A stretch of 64,000 nucleotides of DNA from Malurus cyaneus samueli (GCA_009741485.1 CM019236.1:50634765-50698764), one strand, 5' to 3'; numbered from the stretch's first letter, positions 38,012-49,020 are shown. A program made the numbers and translations. Notes: generated by a model not told the origin, from the sequence alone.

Positions 38012-38905
38012 TCATAGAAAAATCACAGTACAGCAGGGTTGGAAGGTACTCTCTGGATATCAGCTACTCCAAATGCTTGGCTCTAAGTGGGGTAAGCTAG
38101 ATTAGGTTGCAAAGACCAGACAGTTCTGTTTCCAAGGACGGAGCCTCCATAAACTCTCTGGAATTCTTGTTTCAGTGTTTAGCCATGGGCGTTTTTTGCT
38201 TTAAAATTATAGTCTTTCATTTGAATTTGTCCTTGTTGGTTTTCATCTTGTCACTAGGCACACGGAGATGATTTGTGAACACCACATTCTTCACATCCAC
38301 CAAAGCATCACGTATTCACAACAATTAATAGGACCCCTTTGAGCCTTCTCCAGGCAGGGTTCCAGCTCTCAGCCCCACTTTGTGTGTCAGATGCTGTAGT
38401 CCCACCATCATCTCTGTAGCCCTATGCCAGACTTGCTCCAGCATACCCATGACTCGTGCTGGAGAGACCAAAACTCTGCTCTACACTCCAGATATAGGCT
38501 ATCTGGTGCTGTGTGGAACAGAAGGATCACCTTCTTTAACTTTTAGCAATGAAGCAGGGATACCATTGGCTTTCTCTGCGAAAGCAGGTCGCTGTTCATA
38601 ATCAAATTGCAACATTCAGCACTCACAGTTCCCTCACCTCTGACAAGGTGCTTTCAAGACTCCACCCTCAGCTGACGCATGGAGTTACTTCTGCCAGGTG
38701 CAGTGGAGGGCATTTTCTTGGTAAAGCTTCATGAGCTTCCTGTCAGATCATTTCTCCAGTCTGTCTGGGTCCCTCTGAACATCAACAACTCATCTGGTCT
38801 ATTGAGCACTTTTCCAGTTCTGTACCATCAGCAAACTTGTTGATATTTCACATACTGATGTCATTAATGAAATGTCAAACGTTACTAGCCCCAGCAATCA
38901 TTGCA
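38012..38905 (-). mobile_element. Antisense CR1 LINE in left arm
   Basis: The + strand starts with the complement of a CR1 3' end (AAATCACAGTACAGCAGGGT TGG) and continues through CTCCAGCATACCCATGACTC to the region around CCATCAGCAAACTTGTTGAT and GTCATTAATGAAATG. The copy is about 0.9 kb, old and interrupted. It is mirrored at about 57060-57965. Confidence 0.8.
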
Positions 38906-39164
38906 CCTAAGGATCTTGTGCACCTCAAACTTTGCATTCCTTCAATAATTCTCAACTTCTATCACAAGCTGTCATTTCATATTAATGCACTGTTTGCATA
39001 TAGCATACAGCAAACAGTGAAAATTTATTCCAGCTTCAAGCAACAGACAGAACTTAACCTTCAACTGGCATTCCAGTCTAAAAAGATCCAATTCCTTCAC
39101 ATGCTGAAAAAAAAACCAACTTTCACCTCTGACTCTAAGCTGTCACAGGTGATTGTCCTACTCT

Positions 39165-39645
39165 GCTCTGCATTGTGCAGCTCCCTCAGGTCCTGTGTCC
39201 AGTTTTGGGCACCATAATACATAAGAAAAGATAACCTATTAGAGATAATCAAAAGGAGAGCCACGTGGATGGTGAAGGGCCTTGGGGGGAAGCTGTATGA
39301 GGATCGGCTGAGGCCTTGATCTGTTCAGCCTGAGAAGGAGCGAGGGAAGATGTCACTGCAGTTACAACTTCCTTGTGAGAAGAGGGCAGGTGCTTGATCT
39401 CCTTTCTGCATTGACCAGTGACAGGACCCAAGGGAATGGCCTGAAGGTCAAGCAAGGTTTAGGCTGGTATGAGAAAAAGGTTGCCCCCAAGGAAGTGGTC
39501 AAACATAAAGTCTGCCAGAGTTAAACAAGTGTCTGGACAAACCTCAGGCACATGGTGTGACTCTTAGGGCCATCTGTGCAGGGACAGGAGACAGACTTCT
39601 GTGATCCTTGTGGGTCCCTTCCAAGTCAGGATATTCTGTTTATCC
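39165..39645 (+). mobile_element. CR1 LINE in left arm
   Basis: Sense CR1 blocks: TCAGGTCCTGTGTCCAGTTT TGGG, GGAGAGCCACGTGGATGGTG, AGGATCGGCTGAGGCC, TGTTCAGCCTGAGAAGGAGC and GGGTCCCTTCCAAGTCAGGA. It ends without a clean octamer tail. Mirrored at 56290-56790. Confidence 0.85.
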
Positions 39646-41699
39646 TGATTCCTGTATTCCATAGCTATCATTTTTCCATGTTCCTCCACAATAACTACTT
39701 GACTTCCAATCTATGCATTGCAACCTTTCAGATTTGCCTCTGCTACAATGTTGTCATCCACTTGCTGAAAACCCATCAAGCTCTGTATGAATGCAACACT
39801 TGCAGCAAACACTTTGGGTCTCTGAATAAAGTAGGGTCCATCATAAATGCACAGATTATGGGAGACAGGGTTACTGAGAGAAAAAGCAGGAAGCTAAAAA
39901 GTCACTCAGATAACTTTCCAACTTTTTCATGCATCTCCAATGTTCCAATGTGTTTATGATGAAACACCTATGTTTTTTGCTTGCTTTTAACCCTCTAAGA
40001 ATTGTTGCAAAAAGACACTGCTAATCAGATCATTAAGTTTGCTACATTCCCTGTTCCACATACACAAGATCATAGACAACAATCTGTTGTTAGAATCACC
40101 AACACTTCATATCATCCCTGTCATCAGGTACGCAACTGGAAAAAGTATTTAACCTTGAGGCAGACAAAACTGCATGAAACATTTCAGTGTTAAGTTGTTC
40201 AGTTGAATAAAGCTCACTTCAGTCACATACCCAAGAAGATGTGACATTCTGCATGTGCTAGAGATCTTACCAGCCACTTCCTGGAGAAGCTCCAGTACAA
40301 TCACACTATGCAATTCTCTGAGTTTGGTCATCAAGAGGAGGCAAGGGTATTCTCTCATCTCATAAAGGAGATTTGGATTATCTACATCCGACTCTATCAA
40401 AACATTTGTTACTTATGCCTGGTAACACTTGCTAGTAACAGGAGAGCTCTCTAAACATTGACTTTTAAATAGATTACACTACAACCTACCTCTTATATGC
40501 AGCAAGATGTGTCTGAAGCAGTTCCACAAACCAAAGAAAATGAAACTGAATGATGGCAAAGTAATTTACTGCTGCTCTTAACAGCTACCTTACCCAACCT
40601 ACTGCCAGCCGCTGGAAAATTTTAGAAAGGCCAAAAGAGGAGACAGTCCCATCAGCAAACAAAAAGGTAATATGAGATGACAAAGGGAAGCCAAGAGATT
40701 AGAGCAGAATAAACGGACACAACTACAGACTGGGCAGCAAGAGACAAACAATAAAACTATTAAAAAGGGTTCACAAGACAAACAAACATCCAAAAGAAAT
40801 AAAATGGTTACTTTTTAAAGAATGAAGTGTCAGTATTATTATACAATAATAGATTATTAACCAAAATATCAAAAATTATCTCAGATTTTAAAAAAATAAA
40901 ATAACATAAGCTATGTAAAGGTTTGTTAAGTTTGAAAGCCCATTTTAAAAAAAGTGGCTTTTAAATGTTGTGGAAGTACCTTAGAAAACTCAGCTTTATG
41001 AATCTGTGCAAACAATTTCCTCCTGCGTCCATACACACTACAATTAGGCTATTAATTACCTTTATTACATCTGGGATTTTTATTACATATATAAGTTTCT
41101 GAAAAGTCTTGATTTTCACTCAACAGACAAGGTCCAAGTTACACCCAAATGCCACATTAAATGCAGAATTAATTATTTCTTCATTGCCTACTGTAACTAA
41201 AAGCTTTTTAAAATAATTTGTCTAAACTAGCAGTTGTTATCAATAAGTGGCATGCACTACCCTTCCACTTACACCTGGGAACCAAGACAATGAGACACCT
41301 CAACATAAGTGACTGTGGCGCCTTAAAGTGATTTCCATTAAGTGCTATAATTAGAAATGCCATTGACAACTGGGAAAACAACAACGAAGCTCAAAGCCAG
41401 AACATGACTTCACATGCATTCAGGTTTTTTAGACCAGATAAGTTAAGTAGGAAAGACAATAAACAGCCTATTATCTAATGTCTTTAGGAACTTCACTGGC
41501 AACCCAGACAATAGGATCAAGGGCCCAGCATGTTCACAATGACAGTAAATTGGCCAGGCGAGTTGATTTGCTGGAGAGCAGGAAGGCTGTGGGAGGATCT
41601 GGATGGATAGGTCAGGACTAGTTGTGAGGTAGTGTTCCACAGGGTGGAGGTGGTGAGGGGGATGTGAGCAACCTGCTGTGGGCTGGTAATTTACATCTG

Positions 41700-42450
41700 G
41701 GCTTAAGCTATGGCAGTGGTGCAAATAAACCGCTGGGTCCGCTCTAGGGTCAAAACAACCCCGTGCAGCCCTACAGCCTGGGGGCAGAGTAGCTGGAAAG
41801 TGCCCAGTAGAATAGGCCTGAGGTCCTGATCAACACCTGCCTGAATGAGCAAGCCACGTGTCCAGAAGGCCAAGAAGGCCAGTTGGGATCCTGGCTGTAT
41901 CACAATAGTGTGGCCAGCAGGATTAGGGCAGTGATTGTCCCTCTTGACACTGATGAGGCCACAGCTGCACATCCTGTGCAGTTTTGGGCTCCTCACAAGG
42001 AAGATACTGAGGTGCTGGAGCACATCCAGAGAAGGGCCATGAAGCTGAAGAAGGCTCTAGAGAGTAAGTCCTGTGAGAAGCAGCTGACAGAGGTGGGGTT
42101 GTTCAGCCTGGAGAAAGCAAGTTCAAGGAGACTTTGTTTTCTCTACAGCTTCCTGAAAAGAGGATGTAACCAGGAGGGGCTCAGTATCTTCTTCTAGGCA
42201 ACTACTGACAGAACAAGCGGGTGTGGCTTCAAGCTGTGTCAGGGGAAGTTCAGGTTGGGTATCAGAACCATTTCTTTATGAAAGGGCTGTCAAGCATTGA
42301 TGGACTGCCCAGGAAAGCTGCGGAGTCACCATCCTCAGGGGCGTTCAAGAAATGACTGGACATAGCAATTGGTGCTAAGGCTTAACTGACGAACTGATGA
42401 TCAGTCAAAGGCTGGATTACGATCTTGAAGGCCTTTTCCATGTTTCAAAC
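41700..42450 (+). mobile_element. CR1 LINE in left arm
   Basis: Sense CR1: CATCCTGTGCAGTTTTGGGC, GAGCACATCCAGAGAAGGGC, TTCAGCCTGGAGAAAGCAAG, AGCTTCCTGAAAAGAGGATG and GATCTTGAAGGCCTTTTCCA. It may extend left to about 41500. Mirrored at 53470-54225. Confidence 0.88.
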
Positions 42451-45189
42451 CCATTCAAAGTAGAGGAATGAGTGGCAAGAACCAGATTTTGCAAATACAG
42501 TGTGGAACACTCTTCTTCAATGGATCTTTGTACGGTACCTTAGATATCCAAACCCAACAACTTTGAAAGCAATTACAGCATAAATCAATGCAAAAAATAC
42601 TGTCTTGACCCTAATCTCAGCAACTGCTGACAGCATTTCAAGAAAAAAAGCTTACTTTCTTGAATAACTCCATTTACCTACTTAATTCACACATATTTTA
42701 AGTGTTTTGCTAATTCAAACTTCTTAAATACCAATGGAAACCACTAGAAGGATGACTGTCTAGTCCACAACATGTTCCACACTGACATGTTCCAATGCTA
42801 TCCTATTACTCCAGTGGCAACAATTAAACCTTCCAACTCATCAACACAGGATGCCTAGACACAGTGCACAAGCAGTACTCCAATGACTTTAAAAAATTTT
42901 AACCAACAATACTGTCTGCAAAAAGAAAACGGGAAGACCAATTAGTTTCATCTTTCTTTACTTCCTATAACAGATAAAATGTATTCTTCAGTATGTGCGA
43001 AGTATCACCTAATTCTATTCTCATACAGCATCCTCCCACCGACATAAAAAGCAGTTTCTGCCCAAAAGTGAAGGCACTTTCATATCTTAGGGGTAGAGGA
43101 AAAGGGTGCAGCATGCTGTGTTTGCCAACAAGGATAAAGTAGTCTCGATGAAATGAAGGGCACTAGTAAAAGTGTCCAGCCACCAGACTTGTCAGGCCAT
43201 AGCCCTAAATCATCTTTTGTCTGGGGCCCTTTCCCCATAAGTGTGCTCCAGCATTCAAAGCAAACACAGTGGATCAATTCCTTCACCTTCCCTTCACAGG
43301 AATACCTTGCTCACAGGACCATGTTACTCCTCCACATACAGCTCCATTAGACAACCCCAGCCCTCCTCCCTTTCATAGGGCAATGCTAACAAGTGGCACA
43401 GGCTCCAAACTCATCAGCACGGTGCCCTCTCCAGCCATCAGTTACAGTTTCTCAGCACCACCACAGTCCATGTAAAGACAGTTCCCTGGGAGGGCTGCTT
43501 TAGTATTCACCATTTCTTTATTTTCACTTCAAAGGGCAGCTATGTGGTCATACTATGGGAACTGTGGTCTTTTTCCTCAGATCTGCCAAATCACTGTAAC
43601 CAGGGCAGCTCCTCCAGAACAGCTTCTGAACCCAGAACAGTCAGCAGTTTGGCCATCCCAGTGATACTGGCTGCTCTCCTCCAACCATGGGCCACCCCAT
43701 TCATTTTGCACTGAACTCTACCCCTGTTGCCATCAGCCCATTACTCTGTCAAAGATAACTCCCGCCTCTGTCCTTGCTGAGATGGCAATTTCAACGTCCT
43801 GCTGGAAGCAGCTTTTCTTTAGCAGCCTCAGAGGCTGAGACTGGATCACCCCAGCTGTTACCTTCCCCTTCACAACTGGCAAGTTATCCACCTGTTAACA
43901 CAAATTGCCAGTAACAAAAAATACAATTCCTTTGAGATTTCACACTACTGCAATACTCCAGACCCAGTTCACACCAGGTCCAGCTGCTGTCTGCATTCCC
44001 CACCAACTACCATCACACACAAAACTGCCTCAACTCAGGCAACTCCATTAAATTACTGGCAATTAGAAGGCAACTAATATAAAGTTTGGTATTTGAGGAA
44101 AAAGATGGCTAGCTTTCAGGAAGTACCTTGTGTCCTCCTTCCCCAGGCTCTGCTTCAGTCAAGACATTTTCCCTTCACCCTTCTATCTGAACTGCTCATT
44201 TGCATGGTTCCTTACACTCACAGCCCCCCTGCTGCATCAGAAAGATGACACAGGAGGCAAGGTCAGCACATAATGGTTCTTCGCCATGCCTTTATTTCTT
44301 GGTCACTTTCTTCCACTGGTGGTTGCTTCTAAAACTGTTACTCTAATCTAGCAGGTGTAACTGCTCAGGAGTGACTTACATACAAGCTGTAATTCCTTTG
44401 GCAGAGTTTCTACCCCAGCTGGGCCTGCCATGGGCGGCAGTCTTCTCAGGGGAGAGTCAACCACAGGGCTGCCGCCCCTCAGGGCTCTCTAACCAGCATG
44501 GGCTGCCCACAGGTTACAGCCCCTTCTGGAGTACCTTTCCTGCAGTCCAGAGTGCATTCAGGAGTGTCTTTTGCTCCAGTCTGTCACCTCCAAAGGAGGC
44601 ATCCCTTTGAGGGGATAGCTCCTGTGGCATCGACTACCCAAGAGTGTACTCTTTCAGTTCTTTTCTTCTCACATCTCTTAGCATATTCATCCTTCTACCT
44701 CCAGTTCATCCTCTGACATCTTTCTCCATTTGTGACTCCTGCATGTTAGCAGTCACTTATTTTTAAAGATTTATGAGCAACAGCGCCACACACACTCACC
44801 TGACAGGTTGAGATTTAAGCATGCAGTGCACTGTCTCAACCAGCTTAAAAGCTGACCAAAATCAGCCATGCCTGAAGTAATCTCTTCCCTCATTAAGCAC
44901 CTTTTCTTCCCTGCTCCATACTGAAAGTGGACATTTGTGTCCAAGATAACCCACACAGGCAGATTTCAAGAAAGAAGTTAGCTATCCAACTGAATATAAG
45001 ATCTAAGGGCAACTGAACTACAGTGGAAGAGAAAATAACTATTAAAGCCTGTAAGTGATTTCACATTAAATAAAAAGAAAAGAAACCAAACAAAAGAAAA
45101 ACAAAAAGAAAGAAAAAACCCACAAGCCAACTATGACCAAGGCAAGCAGAAGCAAATCTTTGGCATCCATTAAATCAATTCAGAAAGTA

Positions 45190-46260
45190 CAGACAGCATG
45201 AGTGAAAGTGAGGTGAATTAAGAACTGGCTGAACAGCAGATCCCAGAGATCATTAGTGCACAGTCAAGTTGGAGTCCTGTCCCTGCTGGTGTCTCCGAGG
45301 TTCAATAGCGGGCCCAGTGTTGTTTAACTGATCCATCAATGCTCGGGTGAAGGGCAGAGGTCTCCTCAGCAATTTCACTGACAGCACAAAGCTGGACGGG
45401 TGGCCGATAGCCCAGAGGCTGGTGCAGCCCTTCAGAAGGACCTGGACGGGCTGGAGAGATGGGCAGAGAGAAACCTTCCTGAAACTGAGCAAAGGCAAAT
45501 GCAGGGTCCTGCACTTGGGAAGGAGCAGCCCAGGCACCGGCACAGGCTGGGGGTGACCTGCTGGAAGCAGCTCTGTGGAGAGATAGAGCTGGGAGTCTGG
45601 TGACAAAAGGACTGTCCATGGACCACAGTGTGCCTGGTGGCCAAGAAGCAGTGACATCCTGGGTGCATTTGGAAGAGCATTGCCAGCAGGTCAAGGAGGT
45701 GATCCTGCTCCTCTGCTCAGCTCTGGTGAGGCCTCACCTGCAATGTTGTGTCCCTCACCTGCAATGTTGTGTCCCTCACCTGCAATGCTGTGTCTCCCTG
45801 CAATGCTGTGTCCAGTTCTGGGCTCCTCAACACAAGAGAGACATTGAGCTCCTTAGAGCGGTCCAGCAGAGCATGACAAAGGGTTAAGGGACTGGAGCTT
45901 CTCTCATGTGAGGAAAGGTTGAAGAGCTGGGCCTTTCAGCCTGAGAAGAGATGACTGAGAAGGACCCCATCAGTGTCTATGAGCATCTGAAGGGAGGGGT
46001 CAGAGGATGGATCCAGGCCATTCTTGGAGGAGCCAAGCAATAGGACAAGAGGAAATAATGCCACAGGATGCTACACCTGAACATGAGGAAGGACTTCTTT
46101 ACTGTGTGCATGACCAAGCTTGGAAGAGATTGCTCAGAGAAGTTGTAAAGTATTTAACAACCGTCTGGACCAGTCTGTGCCATGTGCTTTAGGATAACTG
46201 TGGTCAAACAGGACATTCCTGCTGTGCTCTTTCCAACCTGACCCATTCTGTGAGCTTTGC
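45190..46260 (+). mobile_element. CR1 LINE with 21-base tandem units, left arm
   Basis: A sense CR1 of about 1.07 kb, from GAGGTGAATTAAGAACTGGC to GACCCATTCTGTGAGC. Near 45735-45812 a 21-base unit (CCTCACCTGCAATGTTGTGT C) is present about four times, the last partly deleted. It is mirrored at 49676-50687, where the four units are more regular. The apparent 130-codon frames here are translations of this repeat and are broken relative to CR1 ORF2. Confidence 0.92.
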
Positions 46261-47117
46261 TTTTAACAAGGGCTGAGTTTATCACAGGCACCTATCAGAT
46301 GCAATAGAGCAGCAAGAAAGGAGAATAGATAAGCACAAGGAAAGCAAACAAAATTCAGGTATTTTCTAATCCTAGCAGTGATGCAAGAGTGGCCTTTTAC
46401 TTAAGAGAGCAAAATGACTATCTACAGAGATGCAGTCTTAATCCTTTCCCCACATACCCACAGTAAATTTCTGTGCCACGTTCTATCTGCTTTGTCAGTC
46501 TCTAAAATGCAAACATTGCTCACAAATGCTAAAGGCATTTCTACTTGGACTTATCCAAGAAAGACCTGACTCACTGTGTATACTTGTTTTTAATAGTACT
46601 ATCGTTATTTCTCAGTACAAAAAATTAGTGTGCTTATGGCTGGCACAGCGTACTGTGCTCTTTCAGCTGTTCACCCGTACAGCCGTTGCACAGTCAAACA
46701 TCATACATTTGATAAGTCGGTGCACCTTGGTCTCTCACTATCACAGGAAAAGCCACACTTCACAGGTGTACCGACACACAACGATCCCCAAGCCTTCCCC
46801 GGCAGCACTAAAGGCACACGAGCAAAGATCACTGCACACAAGAGGGAGAAACCCAGCGGACGGTTTTACCCGAAGACCGGACAGCAGAGATCCAGCTGTG
46901 CCCGGAGCACGGCCAGCGACCACCGGGTGTCTCGGGGGCGTGCGGGAACCCCAGCGAGGGCGGCAGGCGGGTCCCCGCGCTGACACCCAAGGCAGAGCAG
47001 GCCGCCGGCCCGGGCGGAGGCGGTGCGGCGGACGGGGCCGCTGCCGCTGTCCCGGCGCTCCGGGCGCGATGGCGGTGGGTGAGGAACACGCGGCGCCTCC
47101 CCCACCCCTGCGCTTAC

Positions 47118-47209
47118 GTGTAGATGATGGACATGAGTGCATGCCAGAGCACGACGAAGAGGATGAGCCGAAGATGGCGAGTCCTCGAGGCTAGGGCCAG
47201 CACCGCCAT
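47118..47209 (-). CDS. UGCG: UGCG exon 1, copy A (ceramide glucosyltransferase N-terminus), damaged
   Basis: UGCG transfers glucose from UDP-glucose to ceramide on the cytosolic face of the Golgi, the first step to most glycosphingolipids. Exon 1 encodes the start and first membrane segment. On the minus strand ATG is at 47209-47207 after CCCCCGGG, followed by codons for MAVLALAS. Further on the text encodes ILFVVLW and then MSIIYT-type residues before a canonical GTAAGC donor (47117-47112). The family pattern is LF-VLWLMHFM-IIYT. The exon is 92 bases against about 98 expected, with small deletions in GGAGGGA and in CTGGCTCATG; the frame is lost. The other two copies are intact at most of these sites, so I read these as sequence errors. 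Identification is by memory of the family N-terminus. Confidence 0.8.
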
Positions 47210-47467
47210 CCCGGGGGCGCGGCGGCCCGTGCAGGAGCGGCGGCGGAGCGGAGCGGAGCGAGGCGGGGGCGCGGGCGGCCCGAGGCGACGGAGCGCGGTT
47301 GCCGGCGGGCGGGCTCTGGGGGCGGCTCTGGGGGCGGCTTAGGGCGCCGCTGCTGCTCCGCACGGCCTGCGCGCGGCAGCCGCTGGCGCACCGAGAGCCG
47401 CTGCCGCCGCCTTTTGTCAGCGCAGGAGGCGGGGCGGGCGGCACATCCGTTACCGCCCGCCCCCGCC

Positions 47468-47492
47468 CGCCGCCGCCGCCGCCGCCGCCGCC
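47468..47492 (-). repeat. (GGC)8 run, UGCG 5' region copy A
   Basis: Eight uninterrupted CCG units on the + strand, about 260 bases upstream of exon 1 copy A and probably in or near the 5' untranslated region. Confidence 0.85.
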
Positions 47493-47549
47493 TGACCTTG
47501 GGTCCGTCCCCTCGGGCCGCTCAGGGAGGTGCGGGCCGCGCTGGCGGCG

Positions 47550-47820
47550 GCGGGTGCTCCCCGCCCGGTCGGGTGCCGGGGAGGGGTGCGGGCGCGGCGG
47601 CGACGCTGGCTTCGTTTGATCCCCTGGCTCAGGATGAACAGCCCAGCCCCCACAGAGACTCTCCTCAGAGATGCCTCGGCAACTCCGCACATCCCGCTGC
47701 CCGATCCCTACCTGGTGGATAAGGCTGCGGTCTCCTCAGAGACCAGCAGCAAAGTGATCCAACGAAGCCAGCGTCGCCGCCGCGCCCGCACCCTCTCCGG
47801 CACCCAGACCGGCGGGGAGC
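47550..47820. repeat. Short inner foldback with asymmetric loop
   Basis: A GC-rich sequence near 47570-47615 (through GGCGGCGACGCTGGCTTCGT) is repeated in inverse near 47760-47816 (ACGAAGCCAGCGTCGCCGCC). Between them about 140 bases of CR1 and promoter edge are present on the plus side only. The turn point is at about 47620-47628, where minus-oriented promoter meets plus-oriented CR1 (GAACAGCCCAGCCCCCACAG). Confidence 0.85.
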
Positions 47821-47884
47821 ACCCGCCGCCGCCAGCGCGGCCCCGCACCTCCCTCGAGCGGCCGAGGGGGACGGACCCAAGTCA

Positions 47885-47914
<30 letters not shown>
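47885..47914 (+). repeat. (GGC)10 run, UGCG 5' region copy B
   Basis: Ten uninterrupted GGC units, about 255 bases before exon 1 copy B, flanked by the same GTCA upstream and GTAACGGATGTG downstream as the other copies. Confidence 0.85.
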
Positions 47915-47916
<2 letters not shown>

Positions 47917-48168
47917 GGGGCCGGGGTAACGGATGTGCCGCGCCCCCGCCTCCTGCCTGACAGAAGGCGGCGCAGCGGCTCTCGGTGCGCCAGCGCTGCC
48001 GCGCGCAGGCCGTGGCGGAGCAGCAGCGGCGCCCCTCAGAGCCGCCCCCAAGCCCGCCCACGAGCCCGCCGCGGCAACCGCGCTCCGTCGCCTCGGCCGC
48101 CCGCGCCTCCGCCTCGCTCCGCTCCGCTCCGCCGCCGGCTCCTGCGACGGGCCGCCGCGCCCCCCGGG

Positions 48169-48268
48169 ATGCGGTGCTGGCCTAGCCTCGGAGGGACTCG
48201 CCATCTTCGGGTCATCCTCTCGTCGTGCTCTGGGCTCATGACAACTTTCAGTCACATTCATCTACTAC
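48169..48268 (+). CDS. UGCG: UGCG exon 1, copy B, damaged
   Basis: The second exon 1 copy, on the + strand. ATG at 48169-48171 lacks the following G seen in the other copies (ATGCGG instead of ATGGCGG), so the frame shifts at once. The GGAGGGACTCGCCATCTTCG block is complete here, unlike in copies A and C. The part after GGGCTCATG is scrambled (ACAACTTTCAGTCACATTCA). The donor reads GTAGC at 48269, one base short of GTAAGC. About 220 bases of normal intron-1 start follow, up to the N gap. Confidence 0.75.
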
Positions 48269-48490
48269 GTAGCGCAGGGGTGGGGGGATGCGCCGGCGTT
48301 GTTCCGTCCACCACCCGCCATCGCCCCGGAGCGCCGGGACAGCGGCCAAGCGGGCCCCGTCCGCCGCGCACCGTCCTCGCCCCGGGCCGGCGGCTGTCTC
48401 TGCCCTTGGGTGTCAGCGCGGGGACCCGCCTTGCGCGCCTCGCGGGTTCCCGACGCCCCCGAGACACCCGGTGGTTCGGCCTGCCGTGCT

Positions 48491-48515
48491 NNNNNNNNNN
48501 NNNNNNNNNNNNNNN
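48491..48515. other. Assembly gap of 25 N
   Basis: Exactly 25 N. To the left the sequence ends in UGCG intron-1 start (GGCCTGCCGTGCT). To the right it begins in the promoter (GCGGGGAGCACCCGCC), which is upstream of that point in gene order. The flanks therefore overlap rather than abut. A fixed round size suggests a placeholder, not a measured gap. Confidence 0.98.
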
Positions 48516-48588
48516 GCGGGGAGCACCCGCCGCCGCCAGCGCGGCCCCGCACCTCCCTGAGCGGCCCGAGGGGGACGACCCAAGGTCA

Positions 48589-48612
48589 GGCGGCGGCGGC
48601 GGCGGCGGCGGC
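48589..48612 (+). repeat. (GGC)8 run, UGCG 5' region copy C
   Basis: Eight GGC units, about 265 bases before exon 1 copy C, followed by GGGGCGGGGGGCCGGG. Confidence 0.85.
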
Positions 48613-48876
48613 GGGGCGGGGGGCCGGGCCGGTAACGGATGTGCCCGCCGCCCCCCCTCCTGCGCTGACAGAAAGGCGGCGGCAGCGGCTCTCGGTGCGC
48701 CAGCGGCTGCGCGCGCAGGCCGGTGCGGAGCAGCAGCGGCGCCCTCAGAGCCGCCCCAGAGCCGCCCCAGAGCCCGCCCGCGGCAACCGCCGCTCCGTCG
48801 CCCTCGGGCCGCCCGCGCCCCCGCTCGCTCCGCTCCCTCCGCGCCGCGGCTCCTGCACGGGCCGCCGCGCCCCCGG

Positions 48877-48974
48877 ATGGCGGTGCTGGCCTAGCCTCGG
48901 AGGACTCGCCAATCTTCGGGCCATCCTCTTCGTCGTGCTCTGCTCAATGCACTTCATGTCCCATCATCTATCAC
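48877..48974 (+). CDS. UGCG: UGCG exon 1, copy C, damaged
   Basis: The third copy, nearest the single-copy right flank and so the likeliest true position. ATGGCGGTGCTGGC is present at 48877, then one C is missing and the frame is lost. An in-phase piece further on reads AILFVVL, and another MHFMS, matching the UGCG membrane segment. Extra bases occur in CCAATC and TGTCCCATC. The donor is corrupted to GATAGC at 48975. Length is 98 bases as expected, by compensating errors. Exon 2 would lie beyond the window. Confidence 0.8.
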
Positions 48975-49020
48975 GATAGCGTCATGTGCGGGGATGCTAT
49001 CGCGTATGTTGTCACCAACC
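48975..49020 (+). other. Collapsed start of UGCG intron 1 in copy C
   Basis: After exon 1, copies A and B share about 230 bases of GC-rich intron start, containing TTGGGTGTCAGCGCGGGGAC and GAGACACCCGGTGGT. In copy C this is replaced by about 45 unrelated bases before the shared text resumes at CCCGGGCACAGCTGGATCTC (49021). It looks like a misjoined contig end. Confidence 0.7.

Larger units (their letters stand above)
37580..47620 (-). repeat. Left arm of a ~10 kb inverted repeat (UGCG intron 1 to promoter, minus strand)
   Basis: This block is the reverse complement of 48516-58388. Base 37580 pairs with 58388, and 46719 pairs with 49209; the coordinate sum drifts only from about 95968 to 95928, so net indel is about 40 bases. 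Mirrored translations are near identical. Differences are mostly single-base indels (for example GAAGTTA near 37635 against GAAGTTTA near 58335) with few substitutions (46719 G against T). Read on the minus strand it runs promoter, exon 1, then intron 1 outward. Four CR1 copies are mirrored between the arms. Confidence 0.95.
46860..48980. promoter_or_regulatory. UGCG: UGCG CpG island, present in inverted and direct copies
   Basis: About 2.1 kb of very GC-rich, CpG-dense DNA in an otherwise AT-rich region. It contains Sp1-type boxes (for example GGGGCGGG at 47431-47438), (GGC)n runs and the first exon of UGCG. There is no TATA box near the exon, as usual for a CpG-island promoter. The island is present as one minus copy (about 46890-47620), one plus copy (47669-48490) and a third, partial plus copy (48516-48980). 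A vertebrate locus should have one, so the copy number itself is suspect. Confidence 0.85.

Noticed and set aside
45253..45694. Frames of about 130 codons on the minus strand
   Set aside because: They are translations of the antisense strand of a CR1 3' region, not genes.
46866..47690. A 274-codon minus-strand frame across the CpG island, and a 319-codon plus-strand frame at 47935-48894
   Set aside because: GC-rich DNA has few stop codons. The products are proline, arginine and alanine low-complexity, the second crosses the N gap, and both overlap UGCG exon 1 in other frames.
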